Shown here piece by piece: positions 63,408-64,000 of a DNA stretch of 64,000 bases. Under the pieces are notes generated by a model. That model did no database searches. It worked only from the letters and a program-made list of their open reading frames with translations, and was not told the origin of the DNA. Positions within the stretch are counted from its first letter, which is position 1. Each line of letters opens with the position of its first letter. The translations under genes and the position numbers were made by a program. The stretch spans positions 4,302,001-4,366,000 of the forward strand of contig NZ_LR813084.1 of the NCBI RefSeq assembly GCF_903815225.1. Reading direction: 5' to 3'. The stretch is from Delftia tsuruhatensis (GTDB lineage: Bacteria > Pseudomonadota > Gammaproteobacteria > Burkholderiales > Burkholderiaceae_C).

Positions 63408-64000
63408 TCACTGCGTGACGCGGCCCGATGCGTTGACGATGGACAAATCCACGAACTTCGAGCCCGCCTGCGAGCCCGGACGATAGGAAACCCAGTAGCC
63501 GCCCAGATCGACGGCATCGAGCCCGCGCAGCGAGGCCGCCAGCTTCTCGCGCGAGACGGGCTGGCTGCGGCGCATGGCCTCCACGATCACGCGCGCGTTC
63601 ACATAGCCCTCCATCATGGCGTAGCTGACGGGCACGGTCAGTGACTTGCCGGCGGCGGTGGCCGCGTCCCTGAACTCCTTGTTCAGGCGCATGGTGACCT
63701 TGTAGGGACTGGGAACGACCTGGGCAATGGACAGACCGCTCATGAACTCCACGGGCAGGCGCTTGGCCAGTTGCTCGATATCGGCTTCCGAGGTGGCATA
63801 GATCTGGGCCGTGCCACCGGCCATGCGGTAAGCCTCGACAAACGCCGAGGTCACGGGGCTGGATGCCACCACCAGGATGGCCTGCGCCGAAGGCTGGGCC
63901 TTTTGCAACTGCGACACGGCCTTGTCCATGGCACCCTTGCCGGAGCTCAGCGCGGCGCTGACCACCAGCTTGGCCTTGGAAGGAGCAATCGCCTTGCCCA
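63408..64000 (-). CDS. ABC-type branched-chain amino acid-like substrate-binding protein, partial
   Basis: The gene runs off the right edge: only the C-terminal part (about 197 codons) is inside. The visible sequence has ILVVASSPVTSAFVEAYRMA and GLSIAQVVPSPYKVTMRLNK, then VPVSYAMMEGYVNARVIVEA and a C-terminal ISIVNASGRVTQ-like end (LSIVNASGRVTQ). These match the second lobe of LivJ/HAAT-type periplasmic binding proteins, with YAMMEGYVNARV as the usual late landmark. The ligand is unknown. The signal peptide and first lobe lie outside the window. Confidence 0.85.
   Translation of the reverse strand, partial: GKAIAPSKAKLVVSAALSSGKGAMDKAVSQLQKAQPSAQAILVVASSPVTSAFVEAYRMAGGTAQIYATSEADIEQLAKRLPVEFMSGLSIAQVVPSPYKVTMRLNKEFRDAATAAGKSLTVPVSYAMMEGYVNARVIVEAMRRSQPVSREKLAASLRGLDAVDLGGYWVSYRPGSQAGSKFVDLSIVNASGRVTQ

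Overview
The window is high-GC, densely coded DNA with no gap over 300 bases between genes, and it carries no rRNA, tRNA, insertion sequence, prophage or CRISPR array that I can see. Three periplasmic Bug/TctC-type binding proteins, two aconitases, a phosphonatase cassette, a cydDCABX operon and glutathione-dependent formaldehyde oxidation point to a respiratory, metabolically versatile betaproteobacterium of the Burkholderiales, most likely family Comamonadaceae (Delftia/Acidovorax-like; the genus is a guess from protein character, not a computed match).

Layout. 0.1-4.8 kb: Bug protein, IlvD/Edd dehydratase and cytochrome oxidase assembly protein CcoG, all minus. 4.9-7.6 kb: a translationally coupled DUF2157 / DUF4401-GDYXXLXY membrane pair. 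7.6-12.5 kb: a minus operon (AidB-like acyl-CoA dehydrogenase, Bug, class III CoA-transferase) divergent from a LysR regulator. 12.5-15.4 kb: aconitase AcnA with an unusual insertion. 15.6-17.4 kb: two tandem paralogous small membrane proteins divergent from an XRE/MmyB-like regulator. 17.4-19.9 kb: a copper-type P1B ATPase.

19.9-32.2 kb is a citric-acid-cycle supercluster. A leftward unit mdh-tam-(CitE-like lyase)-(exported protein)-acnB diverges from a rightward unit GntR regulator-sdhCDABE-gltA. The GntR gene appears frameshifted near its N-terminus, and an 18-bp palindrome between mdh and the regulator is a candidate operator. 32.2-37 kb: DEAD-box helicase, GlxA-type AraC regulator, and frmA-frmB for formaldehyde detoxification with a strong terminator hairpin between them. 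37.2-42.7 kb: phosphonate uptake and degradation (phnD-phnC-phnE-iron alcohol dehydrogenase-phnX) divergent from a LysR regulator; no phnW lies in the window.

42.7-43.7 kb holds a two-gene toxin-antitoxin-like module: an AbiEii-type nucleotidyltransferase and an unrecognised 96-residue partner. 43.8-49.9 kb is a leftward catabolic cluster (two beta-hydroxyacid dehydrogenases, aldehyde dehydrogenase, Bug protein, metallo-beta-lactamase-fold hydrolase) whose distal part is decayed: three neighbouring genes are truncated. 50-51.2 kb: an SplB-like radical SAM protein whose start codon is preceded by a perfect LexA-type box. 51.3-53.8 kb: rnk, an OafA-type acyltransferase and a GbsR/MarR regulator. 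53.9-60.4 kb: the cytochrome bd operon cydD-cydC-cydA-cydB-cydX with a 22-bp dyad at its promoter. 60.5-64 kb: nitronate monooxygenase, a long acyl-CoA dehydrogenase and a branched-chain-type binding protein cut by the window edge.

Two copies of a hairpin-rich intergenic repeat lie directly after frmB and cydX. Start codons were chosen from ribosome-binding sites, overlaps and family lengths; several are GTG. All functional calls come from reading motifs, without database searches.
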